Shown: piece after piece, positions 35,557-46,600 of the stretch | How the letters are laid out: every line of letters starts with the position of its first letter | How positions within the stretch are numbered: position 1 is the first letter of the stretch | Assembly (NCBI RefSeq): GCF_003473485.1 | Contig: NC_053045.1 | Location: 43,628,494 to 43,692,493 of the forward strand | Direction: 5' to 3' | DNA from: Medicago truncatula | Lineage: Eukaryota; Streptophyta; Magnoliopsida; Fabales; Fabaceae | Length of the DNA: 64,000 nucleotides | The notes under the pieces: model-generated | Seen by the model: the letters and a program-made list of their open reading frames with translations, nothing else | Database searches by the model: none | What the model was told of the DNA's origin: nothing | Made by a program: the position numbers and the translations under genes

Positions 35557-38500
35557 TTACAAATTACTCATGGTCACACCTGTGTCTCTAGCATAGGGAG
35601 GGACTCCACCATTATTAGCTTTTGAAAAACTAACATAGTAAAGCTCAGAGACTATTCCTGTAAGAACAATGAAAGCAGCTCCAGCTCCAAATACTCCTTT
35701 CCTCAATGTTTGACATGAAGGTGCTCTCTCTCCCAATAGATCTCTATACTTTGTGTGGTAAGCATTCTTCACTGAACCCGCTAGAAGACATGAAGCAGCA
35801 ATGAGAAATGTCAACCTGAATCATCAACATCACAAACATGACACATCAAGAATGACTAGATAACAAGAGAAAACATCAAATTTCGACGTGTAACCTTTCT
35901 GCTTGTTTTGTTCCTCAAAATATTTTGTTGTCACTATTAATTTAACTACTAATTTTGTTGCCACTGTGGTTTTGCCAAATTCACCGTCAATCCAAACATA
36001 CACATTTAAGTGAAATCAACAAAAAACATTTTAAAGCAAACTAATTATTGCTAAGAATTAAAAAAAGTTGTGCAAAACATACCAGGTAGTGATGAATAAA
36101 CAAATTGCCCATGATCTGGATCCACTAGGTCTCATGGCTCTCCCACAGCACAGGCATCTAGTTACAACCATAATGATCACTTGACTTGCAACAAGGATAA
36201 AGAGGGACCCAACACCTAGGCCGGTGGCAATGTCAGAATCATATTGACAATACTTTCTACCTTCAATGTTTTTGGCTAAATTGGCCTGTTGTTAGAAAAA
36301 CAAATAATTAGTACATTTGATTTGAGTAAACCAATTTTAACATTGGAAACATTTGTTTTGCTATTAATTGCAACTTCGTGCCTACCATGCAGGAAAATGC
36401 TGTATTGTACTAGTTGCTAATAGTGTATTACTGTAAAATGAAGAGATTGAGTTATAGGGACCCATCCACCCAACTATAGGAGAAATGATGATTATTGTGG
36501 CTTGTGTACACAAGTCAATATTACGTCAACTAATTTGTTCACCTGAAATTACTGAATGCATTGCAACTTATCTATTCAACGCAGAATCCAATTAGCACTT
36601 CGCTTATATGATGGTAATGTCATTGTCAGACAACAGTCACAGACCTCTGCTTTCAATTTTTTTAAATTTAAGCACAATTTAAGACTTAGGTTCGAATTGA
36701 CTTATTTGAACTTATTTACTGGTACAACACTTGTGAGACTATTTGAAAGAGCTTATGACATGTCCATAAGCTATTTTCAACTTATAACGGCCGACCGGAG
36801 GAGCCCAAGTTCCCACCAAGCGATTCTATGGCGGCCAACCAGGATGTCAGCTCGCCTGAGGGTACCAACACAACCGATCGGGAGAGACCTTATTCCTACT
36901 TACCACATAGTACCTCACCGTACTTCATTTGAATTTGGGCCTGGCAAGTGGCAACGATTGGAGGGAGTACTATAAAGGGAATACCAAGCCTCTAGGGAAA
37001 GGATCAAATTTAGACTCCACACACACATTCTCAGAAACCCTAAGGCACCACTCCCTCATTTGGAGCTGCTCCCTAGGTTTGTGTTCTAGACCAGAACACT
37101 CTCCATAATAGCTTATGAAATCAATTTAATTTTATTTGAACTTTTGTTATAGAAATAGCTTACGCATAAGCCCTTTTATGATAAGTGTGTATGCTATAAG
37201 CGGTTAATTAAGCTGCTTATCGAAATAAGGACTTAATCAGGAGGGATGTTGAAGATATAGGCCAGTTCAACTGTCATTGATTAGGAAGGGAGTTTATGGT
37301 TATGTCATGCTGTAAAGTGTAAACCATACTCATGTTTCCTGAGCAGGTGACTGCTACAAACCTTGCAAATCAAAGTGTTTGGGGATTGCAACAACAAAAT
37401 GGTGATGAGGAATATATTATTTTATACTATTGGTGAATATTTGACCTCACCTATAAATTGTGTTTTTTTTCAAAAACTCGGTATCCGATCCAAAGATCGA
37501 CTAATCTGGGGGGCTAACCCCCGTCCAATAGCGGGGGGGCCAATTAAAGGCACCACAAAGTTCTGCATGGACTAGCCAACAAAAATTGGCACCGGGAGAT
37601 ATAAAGTTTGTGTTTGAATCATTTATACTTGGAGTATAAGCATAATCTCAATCCTAAGTTTGGTTTAGTTCAACGAGTTTAATGGAGCATTTGATGGTCG
37701 AGATTAAATAGTTCACAAATAGCTCAATACATTAATAGCACTAGATGTTGGTAGTTCTCCTAGTGCCTTACAAGTTCTTTCACAAAATGGAATCGCCCCT
37801 TAATCTCTTACAAAACCACTTAAGCTATAAGAGTTTGTAAAATCAACAACATATCAACTGTCTTTTATGACTAAGTTTTTGATGTATAAGATATTTGATG
37901 TTAAATATAAGGGTGAAAAGATGTAGGGGGAGGTAAAAAACACATTTCGGCGGGGGTGGGGAGGGGTCTTTAGTTAAAATATTTATTCAATAAGAGCTCA
38001 TCATAGCTTAAGCTTTCCATAAGCTGTTTCCATTTATTTTATTGAGGAGCTTATTAAGGTAAGCCTAAATAAACCCTTCCAAATATCTCTTTAGATGATT
38101 CTTTACATTAGTAGTAACATTAGTAGTAACACGACTAGACCAGTTTCTGTTTTTTGGCACACACTAATTACTACTCTCCGTGGCTACATGTACAAGAGCA
38201 ACCGGTGTGAATCATCTGAACCTTGCCGGTTGATATCTGCACTTAGTCATTTAAGCTTACTGTTATAATTCTCCATGCATATCAACCATCTTTCTGCGCT
38301 TTAACCATATTATGTCATTATTGTGTCCACCTATTTGCTTGTTAATTACAACAGCTGAAACAGAATCTATTCTCATATTGGCTGCAGCACTCCACAAGAC
38401 AAATTTTTTTTTACGTTTATCAATATAATCAAATATCTCAATTCCCAGAATGACGAATTGCTGAGATATCCGATGTTAAAGCCAAAAATTTCTCCTTCAG

Positions 38501-39759
38501 CTGCCTATATCCAGCTTTTGATTATAACTCAGCCAGCCTACACACTTCTACATTTCTAAACATTTGAAATTGCAATTTTTTGAACAAAATGAATGTCACT
38601 CTCCTACAATTACCCCACCTATTATGATGTCTGAGTAGACTTAAAAAACAGGTTGTTTCAGACATTAAACCAGAATTCAGTTTACAGCATTAATGATTAA
38701 GCACACACCAAGCAAGTAGGAGTATTTATCACTGTAATTCCAATCATTCCAAAGCATAACAGGTGCATCCCTGTCTATAAGTTTTGGTGATATGATAGCC
38801 AGAGAGGATTTGTTAATGGGAGAAAAGTAAACAACTCTTTTCTATTAAGTGGATTCACTTTTGGAAGAGTCAAAAGTGATTTTGAAGAATTAAAATTGAT
38901 TTTGGCATGTTTGAAGGTTGTCCATTAGAATTCACTTTGCCTCTATAATTAATTCTAACTTGAAGCTATGATTTGTACCTTTTGCTCTAAAACATGATTT
39001 TTACACCCAAATTTATTGTTCAAGTCACTTTCACGTGAACATATCCAAATATAAATCACCACTTTTAATTACAATCAGTATAACAAAATCAATTTTCACC
39101 GCTTAGAACCAGACACTTACTTGACTGAGGTAAGAAAATGATTCATAACTTAAAAGTGGAGCAGTTTAAGAGAACTATCAAATAGTTGAATACTTGAGGC
39201 GACAAATAAGGTCTTATTCAGAAGACTAATAGTCATTGAAAAATGAATTCAAATTCTCTTTTTTTGCAAGTATCTGTTGAAATTTTTATCTAAACACTCC
39301 AAACCTCTCCTAATTTCAGAAATAAAAACAAGCCCTTCATCAACTTTCTTTACCAAGTAAAGGAAAACTCAGAAAGCAGACTCAACAAACACCGAATAAT
39401 TGATCCTTTTATACTACACAAAAATTTAAATCAATATCATAATTATCAACTTTCAATAGATTTTTAACAGCAACTAATTTGAACTTTTTTTACTGAATAA
39501 TAATTATAAATTAATTTTTTTCCTATTCATATGGTATTTGACCAAAAGAGAATGCATTAGCTAAGACCAGATATTAGAAAAATTAAGAAAAAAAAAAAAA
39601 AAAAAAGATAGGAAATTCAAAGGAAAAGTTAAGGCAATATATGTGAAAGTGAGAAAGAGAGAGACTCACAGAACTCCTTCTCTGCTCAGCAGCAACAGCA
39701 AGAGCAAAAGCAATGAGATCAAACACAAACACCACAACAAGTAACAGAGAGGAAGCCAT
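35557..39759 (-). CDS. DUF1218 four-transmembrane protein (MWL/VCC-like), 3 exons
   Basis: Small membrane protein of the DUF1218 family, whose Arabidopsis members (MWL1/2, VCC) affect lignin, vascular pattern and leaf symmetry; biochemistry unknown. Exon 1 is 39759-39670, exon 2 36285-36083, exon 3 35815-35557; the joined CDS is 552 nt, 183 aa. TM1 is the N-terminal MASSLLLVVVFVFDLIAFAL, directly followed by the family motif AVAAEQRRS. Next come YCQYDSDIATGLGVGSLFIL and VASQVIIMVV (TM2), the Cys-rich loop RCLCCGRAMRPSGSRSWA, TM3 (CLFITTWLTFLIAASCLLAG), the signature SVKNAYHTKY and PSCQTLRKGVFGAGAAF, and TM4 up to SELYYVSFSKA. Intron 1 is 3.4 kb and hosts several repeats, while intron 2 is 267 bp. 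Confidence 0.92.
36640..37230 (-). mobile_element. AGCTTAT-rich MITE split by a G+C-rich insertion (DUF1218 intron 1)
   Basis: On the minus strand it reads TTAATTAACCGCTTATAGCA, then AAGCTATTTCTATAACAAAA, and later TAAGCTCTTTCAAATAGTCT and AATAAGTTCAAATAAGTCAA. The same order occurs uninterrupted at 53210-53420. The element is broken by the block at about 36787-37104. Confidence 0.6.
36787..37104 (+). mobile_element. LTR-like insertion inside the MITE
   Basis: About 318 bp, much richer in G+C than its host. It has CGATCGGGAGAGACC, a TATA-like CTATAAAGGG at 36971-36980 and, downstream, TCAGAAACCCTAAGGC, as in a promoter-bearing LTR of a Gypsy-type element. TG/CA ends and a 5-bp target duplication could not be fixed. 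Confidence 0.45.
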
Positions 39760-39784
39760 AGCTATCAGCTCAAGATCTATCCAC

Positions 39785-39805
39785 AAAATAAATAAATAAA
39801 TAAAT
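39785..39805. repeat. (AAAT)n short microsatellite near the DUF1218 start
   Basis: About five AAAT units, 25 bp upstream of the ATG on the gene's own strand, so in the 5'UTR or core promoter. Confidence 0.7.
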
Positions 39806-40665
39806 ATTCAGAACAGATATAAACACTAGTACTATTTATTAGAACAACCTGGTCCAAACAAATTATAAGCAAGTAGTAGTACAACCAAATAAAAACAAAA
39901 AACAATGAAAGGAAGGATAGATAATGATAATGAAAGGAAACAGAAACGTACGGGGAACAAATAGTGCAAAACAACTAAAGTAAGTAAACTGGCGCTGACT
40001 GCGTTTCCAAGTTTGAGTGTTTTAATTCAACGAATCATTTTAATATAGTTTGATTATTAATTCACGTTTTATCTAATTTATAGTAATAACTCAAAAGATA
40101 TACTCTATTTCTAAAAGTACGTGATTCAATCCAATAATAAAATAAAGTATTGAAGTGGAGTTGACGCTTTATTACACAAACAGATAAAAGTGGAGTTTGA
40201 GTTGTGTGCACTGTGCACAGCGTTTGAAGCTGCGCGGGTGCGGGGTGAATCATCGTCATCCAAACAAGGTGCTTTTCTGTTACTATCACTAGTATTTTGC
40301 TTGCATGTGGAGGAAACTAAAAATATACACTATTATTTTTATTTTCCAACCGACCAAGTGATAAACACCCTCTAAAATTAAAATTAGGTGATGCTATTTA
40401 TCTAAAAGATTTTTATCTTGAGACACCACCAGAAAGTTTAAGCCATGTCTGCTTGTCCACAAATTATGGGGTGATGGATGAAATATAGGAAATGTATTCA
40501 ATGTAAATTGCCTTACATCTCATTCGCTGTGATTTCGTGGCACAAAAATTCGCTTGATATATCATTATCCTTTTTAAAATAAGGCCTTTGGAAATTGTTA
40601 GTAATAAAAATATTATTATTTCAATTAGATTTTAAACTCGATCTTTTCAAAACTATTTGTTTAAA

Positions 40666-41048
40666 GGCTTAAATAGGTCTTTCGTCCCTGCAAATATAAG
40701 TCATTTGAATTTTCGTCTCTGAAGTATTAATCCTTGCAAATATTAATCATTTGACTTTTGGTCCTAATTAGTTTTTTTTTTTTTTTTTTTTTGCTGAGAT
40801 GGACTGTCATTAGCGACGTGGTGTCCATGTGGCAAGTGATGATTGGGTGAGGTGGTTGGCTTAAATAGTTCTTTCGTCCATGCAAATATAGGTCATTTGA
40901 ATTTTCGTCCTTGAAGTTACTAATCAGATGTAATTAGGACTATTTTTCAAATGATTAATATTTGCAATGACATAATGGAAGGATTAGTAACTTCAGGGAC
41001 GAAAATTCAAATGACCTATATTTGCAGGGACGAAAGACCTACTTAAAC
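40666..41048. mobile_element. Fold-back MITE with long inverted arms (GGTCTTTCGTCCCTGCAAAT)
   Basis: The left part GGCTTAAATAGGTCTTTCGT and the right end ACGAAAGACCTACTTAAACC are inverted complements that extend inward for more than 50 bp (GACCTATATTTGCAGGGACG, GACGAAAATTCAAATGACCT). A second left arm begins at 40857, so the element looks nested or duplicated. A T-run of more than 20 lies at about 40771. The long arms and the GGTCTTTCGTCCCT motif suggest a Mutator-like MITE. Confidence 0.7.
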
Positions 41049-41804
41049 CTTGTTTAAAACCGGAATTTATTAACTATTTGATTTCAATCACTTATTATAA
41101 ATTACGGTCTTAGTAAAATGAAATTGTGGTTTGAGCTAAAATTTATAATTTAGCCACTTACAACAAACAAAATCGTCCCTTAAAAATAAACAAAATAAAA
41201 TTCATGCTACATAAAAATTTGAATTGCCTGTTCTTCAAATTTAAAAACTTTGCAACACTTTCTACAGTTGGGGAAAGAATATGGCATTGAATAAGATAAC
41301 GTAGGAGCGTCGATAACTATGCCTGATAAGCTTTCTTGTAAGTGTTGCATTCTCTATCGTCTCAACTCATTTCTTGGTCTCTGACAACCCTCACACGATT
41401 CATCATTTTTGCATCTTTTTCTAACTCGTATGTTGTGAACTTGACTCACTGAATTCATGTGATTTGTATTGTGTTTCTTAATGTCTCCCACTTATGGTGT
41501 AGGTACTATCGATCGCTTAAGATGTGGATGAAAATGGCAAAAAAAAACAATACTCTCTAGTTACAATTTCTTCCTGACAGTGTCATACCGTCACAAGACC
41601 CTCTTCCGAAGCCTATCTCCCACTTCACCTAGCCTTTAAATTTGGCCCCTATGGTGGTGATCTCAATTGCAAAAAGGAACTTCGAGCACCACATAGGAAA
41701 TAACCATGGAAACTATGTGTCTTTGACACCCATCACTATCCAATTTGAGATCTTAAGTTTGTGTTGATGCAATTTTTGTTTGTCTTGTTTTGTTTGTCTT
41801 GTTT

Positions 41805-42150
41805 TGTATGGTGTTATGAGCTGGCCAAAAGCTTAGCCCGTAAAAAATTATGGCCCAATTACGCAAGACCCAAATGAGTAGACTCTTCTCATTCTCACCT
41901 CGAATCCTTGCCGACTCATAACTCTACATAATGGCATGATGGCTTGTAACTAACAAGCACTGACGGAATCTATTTGTAACGACTCTCCATTATCACACAA
42001 TGGCTCTCCTTGATGCCAATATAAACATGCCTCCAACATCTCTCAAGTTATGAATTATTCCATCCTTAACCCATCTTCTTGTCATATGTTGACTCGAGAG
42101 TCAGAGTGACTGCTTGTACACCCCTTCATTCGTTGTCGTCTCCTCCTCAG
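41805..42150 (+). mobile_element. LTR-like remnant (Gypsy-type pattern)
   Basis: Contains TGTTATGAGCTGGCCAAAAG, ACCCAAATGAGTAGAC, a TATAAACATGCC promoter-like site near 42021 and GACTCGAGAGTCAGAGTGAC followed by TGCTTGTACA. The last motif resembles the GAGCGTCGGAGTG..TTGCAGGTA block near the ends of many plant Gypsy LTRs. No internal retrotransposon genes follow. Confidence 0.45.
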
Positions 42151-42942
42151 ATTTTGGTCACCACCTCCATCAACAGAGCACCTCCTTCCACGATTACTAC
42201 CGATGTGTGTATCTCTATCCTCTTTGGGTAAATTCTCTCTTCAACAATTGTTTTTTATTTTGTTTGAAGTTTGTACTCCATACATGTTGAAATGCAAGAG
42301 AAAGACTTTCTCTTTGAGTAAGGGACATGTGAAGGCCGTCACCAAATTCAACACCTTATCAACCTCACAAATGACTTAACATCATGTTGGTGGATTGGTC
42401 ATATCAAAGACAACATGCAGCGTTATGAGCGAACACCAACAAATATTTTTTTCTTCTCGTAGATGGATAAGAACAAAAACAAAGAATCTTGCAATTAGGT
42501 TGACCATTAGCTTTATGTGAAAGATGTTAGTTTGGTTGTTAAGGTTAAGTTTTTGGTTTATCAATTTTTTGATGGAATCTAAAATGTTTACGTGTGTCGT
42601 TTACATATTATATTATTTGTTTTTTTTTTTTTAATTACTAGTGGTGATCTTAAAATGCGGATTAAGTATATGTCCTAATTCAACTCATAATCAAATTGAT
42701 TATACTAACTTTATTTTAGAAGTTGAATGAAAACTTATTTTCTATAAAATAATAATAATAATGTAACGTAACGTAACGTGTAAATGCGATAAACAATAAC
42801 GTCAAATAAATCTTTAAAAATAAAATAACATCGAAGAAAGGAAGAAAAAAGATTAATTTATGCCTAACAACGTAAAACTTTATATATGCATTCAATAAAA
42901 TCACATTATAGTGCCCATTTTATATATTAATTCCTAAAATAT

Positions 42943-42990
42943 ATCCATAAACATCTTTTGCTAAAAAAATAAAATAATCCATAAACATCT
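42943..42990. repeat. Micro-insertion, 20 nt, flanked by 14-bp direct repeats
   Basis: ATCCATAAACATCT at 42943-42956 is repeated at 42977-42990. The insert is TTTGCTAAAAAAATAAAATA, again a short TTG.. head with an A-rich tail. Confidence 0.7.
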
Positions 42991-43229
42991 ATATGACATT
43001 ATCTTATTGGATAGATGTGTAAAAAAGTTCTACATCATTAATGTATACAAATTTAATAAAAAAACGCAAAGACATACAAAAATTATCCAAAAAAAATTAT
43101 TGTTGTAATCAGAATTTGAATTCGATCTTTTCATTATTTTTTTTTTTTAAGGAACTATTTGTTTAAAATTCAAGCTACGATTTTGCGGATCAATCAACAC
43201 CTTAGTAACTGAGCCTAAATATGACCGTA

Positions 43230-43290
43230 TTTTTTTTTTTTTTTTTGTGGCGGTCGAGGTTCGAATCTTCGACCTTGCATATTGTTATAA
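43230..43290 (-). mobile_element. 5'-truncated SINE 3' part with 17-A tail
   Basis: Minus strand: TGCAAGGTCGAAGATTCGAA then CCTCGACCGCCAC and a long A-run. ATTCGAACC fits a pol III B box. The end CCGCCAC(A)n matches the piece at 48198-48238, so the two belong to one family. Confidence 0.6.
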
Positions 43291-43372
43291 ATTTTCATTT
43301 TCATTAAATAGTTAATAATATTCTGCAGCAAAAAATATATTATCATTAGTGTAAAAAAAAGTTAAAAAAGTT

Positions 43373-43508
43373 TCCGTGAGCTTAGCTTACTTGGTAAGGG
43401 ATAACGCATAATTGATGCAGGGCTCGAGATTGGAATTCCGGACACCCCACTTATTCACCTTTAAGGTGAGTTTCTTTAGCCGCTAGACTACTTGCTTAAA
43501 AAAAATTA
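43373..43508 (+). mobile_element. tRNA-derived SINE (same family as 57441-57585)
   Basis: Starts CGTGAGCTTAGCTTACTTGG (A box TAGCTTACTTGG), has a decayed B-box region (GAGATTGGAATTCCGG), then ACACCCCACTTATTCACCTT and ends GACTACTTGCTT plus an A-run. It matches the minus-strand copy at 57585-57441 almost throughout. It lies just upstream of OXA1. Confidence 0.75.
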
Positions 43509-43611
43509 AATTATTGTTTGCAACAAAATAACAGTATCTCCTTCCTGTGAAGCCGTCACTGTTTTTCTTTTCCATCGAAGGAGGGAGAGACAACTGCCGC
43601 CACCACCATCA

Positions 43612-46600
43612 ATGGCTTACAGACGTTGCCTCTTACAGAGAGGCAAACTCATAGATCGAAGGTCCCATCCTTCTTTCACCTATCTTCTCCACACCGACGA
43701 TGAAACCAAACCAGATGAAAAACGATCTTCAACAGGATTCAGTAACAATTCCACCCAATCAAGATCCTTTCGAACCTCTCTTAACGGAGGATCAATCGGT
43801 TTTTTCTCATCTTCTCAACACAAACACCTTTCACCGTTCGCTGGATATAATTACTGCCGAAATATGTCAATAATGGATCAGAGTTCTGATAAGATTACCG
43901 TAATCACTGATGTAGCTGATGTGACTTCTCAGGCCGCTACCGGTGTTAGCGAAGTTGCCATCGCTGCTGCTGATTCTTATTTGCCTGTTCAAGCCTTGCA
44001 GTATGTCATTGATGCTGTTCATTTATACACTGGCCTTGACTGGTTAGTTCACTTTTTTACTTTCATAGTAGGGACTTAATTAAGCGCTTGTAGCATAAGT
44101 GCTTATCATATTATTGTTTATGTATTAGTTATTTCTATTAGTACTAGAGATAAAATAAAGTTCAACTGTTTTCTTATAAGATGTTTTCATAAGGTTTATG
44201 GAAATAAGCTGAACACAATTAATGGACATGTAATAAGTTGTTTCCCTATGCTCTTTCAAACAGTCTCACAATTATTGGAATCTTGGCTTATTTTAGGACC
44301 TTTTTAAGTTGAACGGGAATTTAGGGTTTTGAGTATATGCTAGCTAATTGTTCTTTAATGAATTGTTACATCATAACTTCACAAAAAATAGGTTAAATAT
44401 GTTTTTTAGTCATATAATTTTTTTAACAATTTCAGACCCTGTCTTTTACAATAATTTTTTGTTTTAGTTCGTACATTTTATAAAATGAGTGTTTGTTGGG
44501 AATAAAACCACCTGATTTTATAAAATATAGCTGCTAAACTCGAAAGATCTGTAATTTTGTAATTTTACATGGACTAAATATCTTATGATGACTGAACTTG
44601 AATGATCTAGAATTTATAGGGACTAAAACATATTTAACCCTAAATAATTTAATGCGACATGACTTTTGAAAGGAAACTTTTCACCGCATTGCTCCTTTGT
44701 ATCAGGTGGGCGGCCATAGCTCTAACAACTCTCGTGATTCGAACTGCAACTGTTCCACTCTTAGTAAATCAACTCAAGGCCACTTCTAAGCTTACGGTAT
44801 GTTGTGCTGCTATGCTTTCATAGCTGTTTCTTGCGAAAAATGTAGTAGTGGCTATGAGTATTGTTTGCTCCTGGCTCTGTCGTTGTTCTGTTTTGAGTGG
44901 ATACAAATTAGATGTTTGGAGTGAAATTTCCCCCTGGTTTCCCTTTTCAACTTTGAAATAACTTATCCTTAACATGGGTTGAAGGGTTTATTCCCTCACG
45001 TCACCATTTTGTTCCTTCATTTTATCCATTTTGAATAAAGGCCCGATGCTTGTTGTATCCCTTTTTTATCCAATTTTTTATATCCCTTTTTATCTTATTA
45101 TTACCTAAGCTTACTGTTTCGTGCGTGCTGCAGCTTATGAGGCCTCGCTTGGAACAGATAAAGGAAGAGATGGACGGGAAGGTAATGGTGCTCTAGTTCA
45201 TCAAGCAATTTCTTAAAACCATTAATAGCGGATATATTGCTTTGCTATTATCTTGTTATGCATGTAAGTTAGCAGGAGCCGCACAAGTTATATTGTTTTA
45301 TATCTTGAAATTCTAGCATAGATGTTTTTTCTTTTGAAATTTATTTGATAGTTTTCCAGTTAAGTGTTTAACATGATGATCTATGTCATTAGTAAAACTA
45401 TAGGGGTCAAAATAAATAATTCCACTTAAGTAGTTACGTTTTATGCAAGAGGAACAAATGAAATACAATAGAAACCTGATCCCAGTGATGCTTGTTCTGT
45501 TATGACCCAATTTTAGGCCATCACTGGCGCATAGGCTAATACCGACTCATCATATTTTTAGCCTAGTTTATCTTCTATGATAATTTTCTAATCTTAAGAG
45601 TACTTTTATCTCCTAGGATTAGTTTTATACTACTTATATTTATTTAATATTTAGTATCAGGACTCATGTATCCCTATAATTAGAATTAGTTCAATATCCA
45701 GTTATTATCCATAATTTGAAACTCTTAATATTTATCTCATCCTTTTTATCTAAAGCTAACAACTTCGATACAAACCATAAAAAATGATTTTTCTCTGAAA
45801 TAATAATCTATAACAGATTGATTCTTTGACATATTGGGCAAACGTATTAAATTTTCGATTTTCTTACATGCATGTTTTATGTTATTATATCATAGACAAT
45901 TGCTCTCTAATCACAATAGGATCCATTTTTCAGACATCTGATCCCGCGGCTGTTGCTCAAGGTCAGGAGAGGATGAGTAAGCTATTCAAAGAGTAAGCTA
46001 TTTCATGGTTTCTTTAATGCATAACGGCTAATAGTCATGTTTGATCTCAGAGTTTAGTGTAATTACTGCGTTTGGTGATACAATGTATCAGCGAATTAAT
46101 CTTTGTGGTGACTTGTGATGGTCATAACTTAAAATCATAACATTCAATGTTCAGTGTCGCTATTTTTGTTTTGAAACACCAATTAATGTTAGTAATTAGT
46201 TGTTACACTAGTATTTTATCCTTCACCAGATTTGAACCCGGGTCCTCCAACTCCTTTAACCAGCTCAAACTAGTTGCCCTACCCAATACCCCCGTTCTGT
46301 GTGTCACTACTATTTTTGCCTCATTTTGATTCTGCTGTTTTTATTAAATTGAAAATGGTTCTTCTGTAAACACTAAAATGAATTAGATGTTTTGGTATTT
46401 CTTTTGGCTAGATGTGTATAATCACTATAGTCGATTGAAGATTTGTTATGATTAATACTGAAGATATATGATATATTGGTCTGTGGCTGTACGGAACCTT
46501 TATTTTAAGTAAATCAAACTTCATGGATCTTTTGTTTCACTAGATGTCATTATCTCTTGTTGGTTTGATTAATGCAGATATGGTGTGACTCCTTTTACGC

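Larger units (their letters stand above)
39760..43611. other. Head-to-head spacer between DUF1218 and OXA1
   Basis: Both genes start here and point outward. Contents are repeats: a fold-back element (40666-41048), an LTR-like block (41805-42150), a micro-insertion (42943-42990), a truncated SINE (43230-43290) and a longer SINE (43373-43508) ending about 100 bp before the OXA1 ATG. No other gene recognised. Confidence 0.5.

Noticed and set aside
36556..36975. 139-codon plus-strand ORF in the DUF1218 intron
   Set aside because: It spans a MITE and the G+C-rich insertion; no protein family signal.
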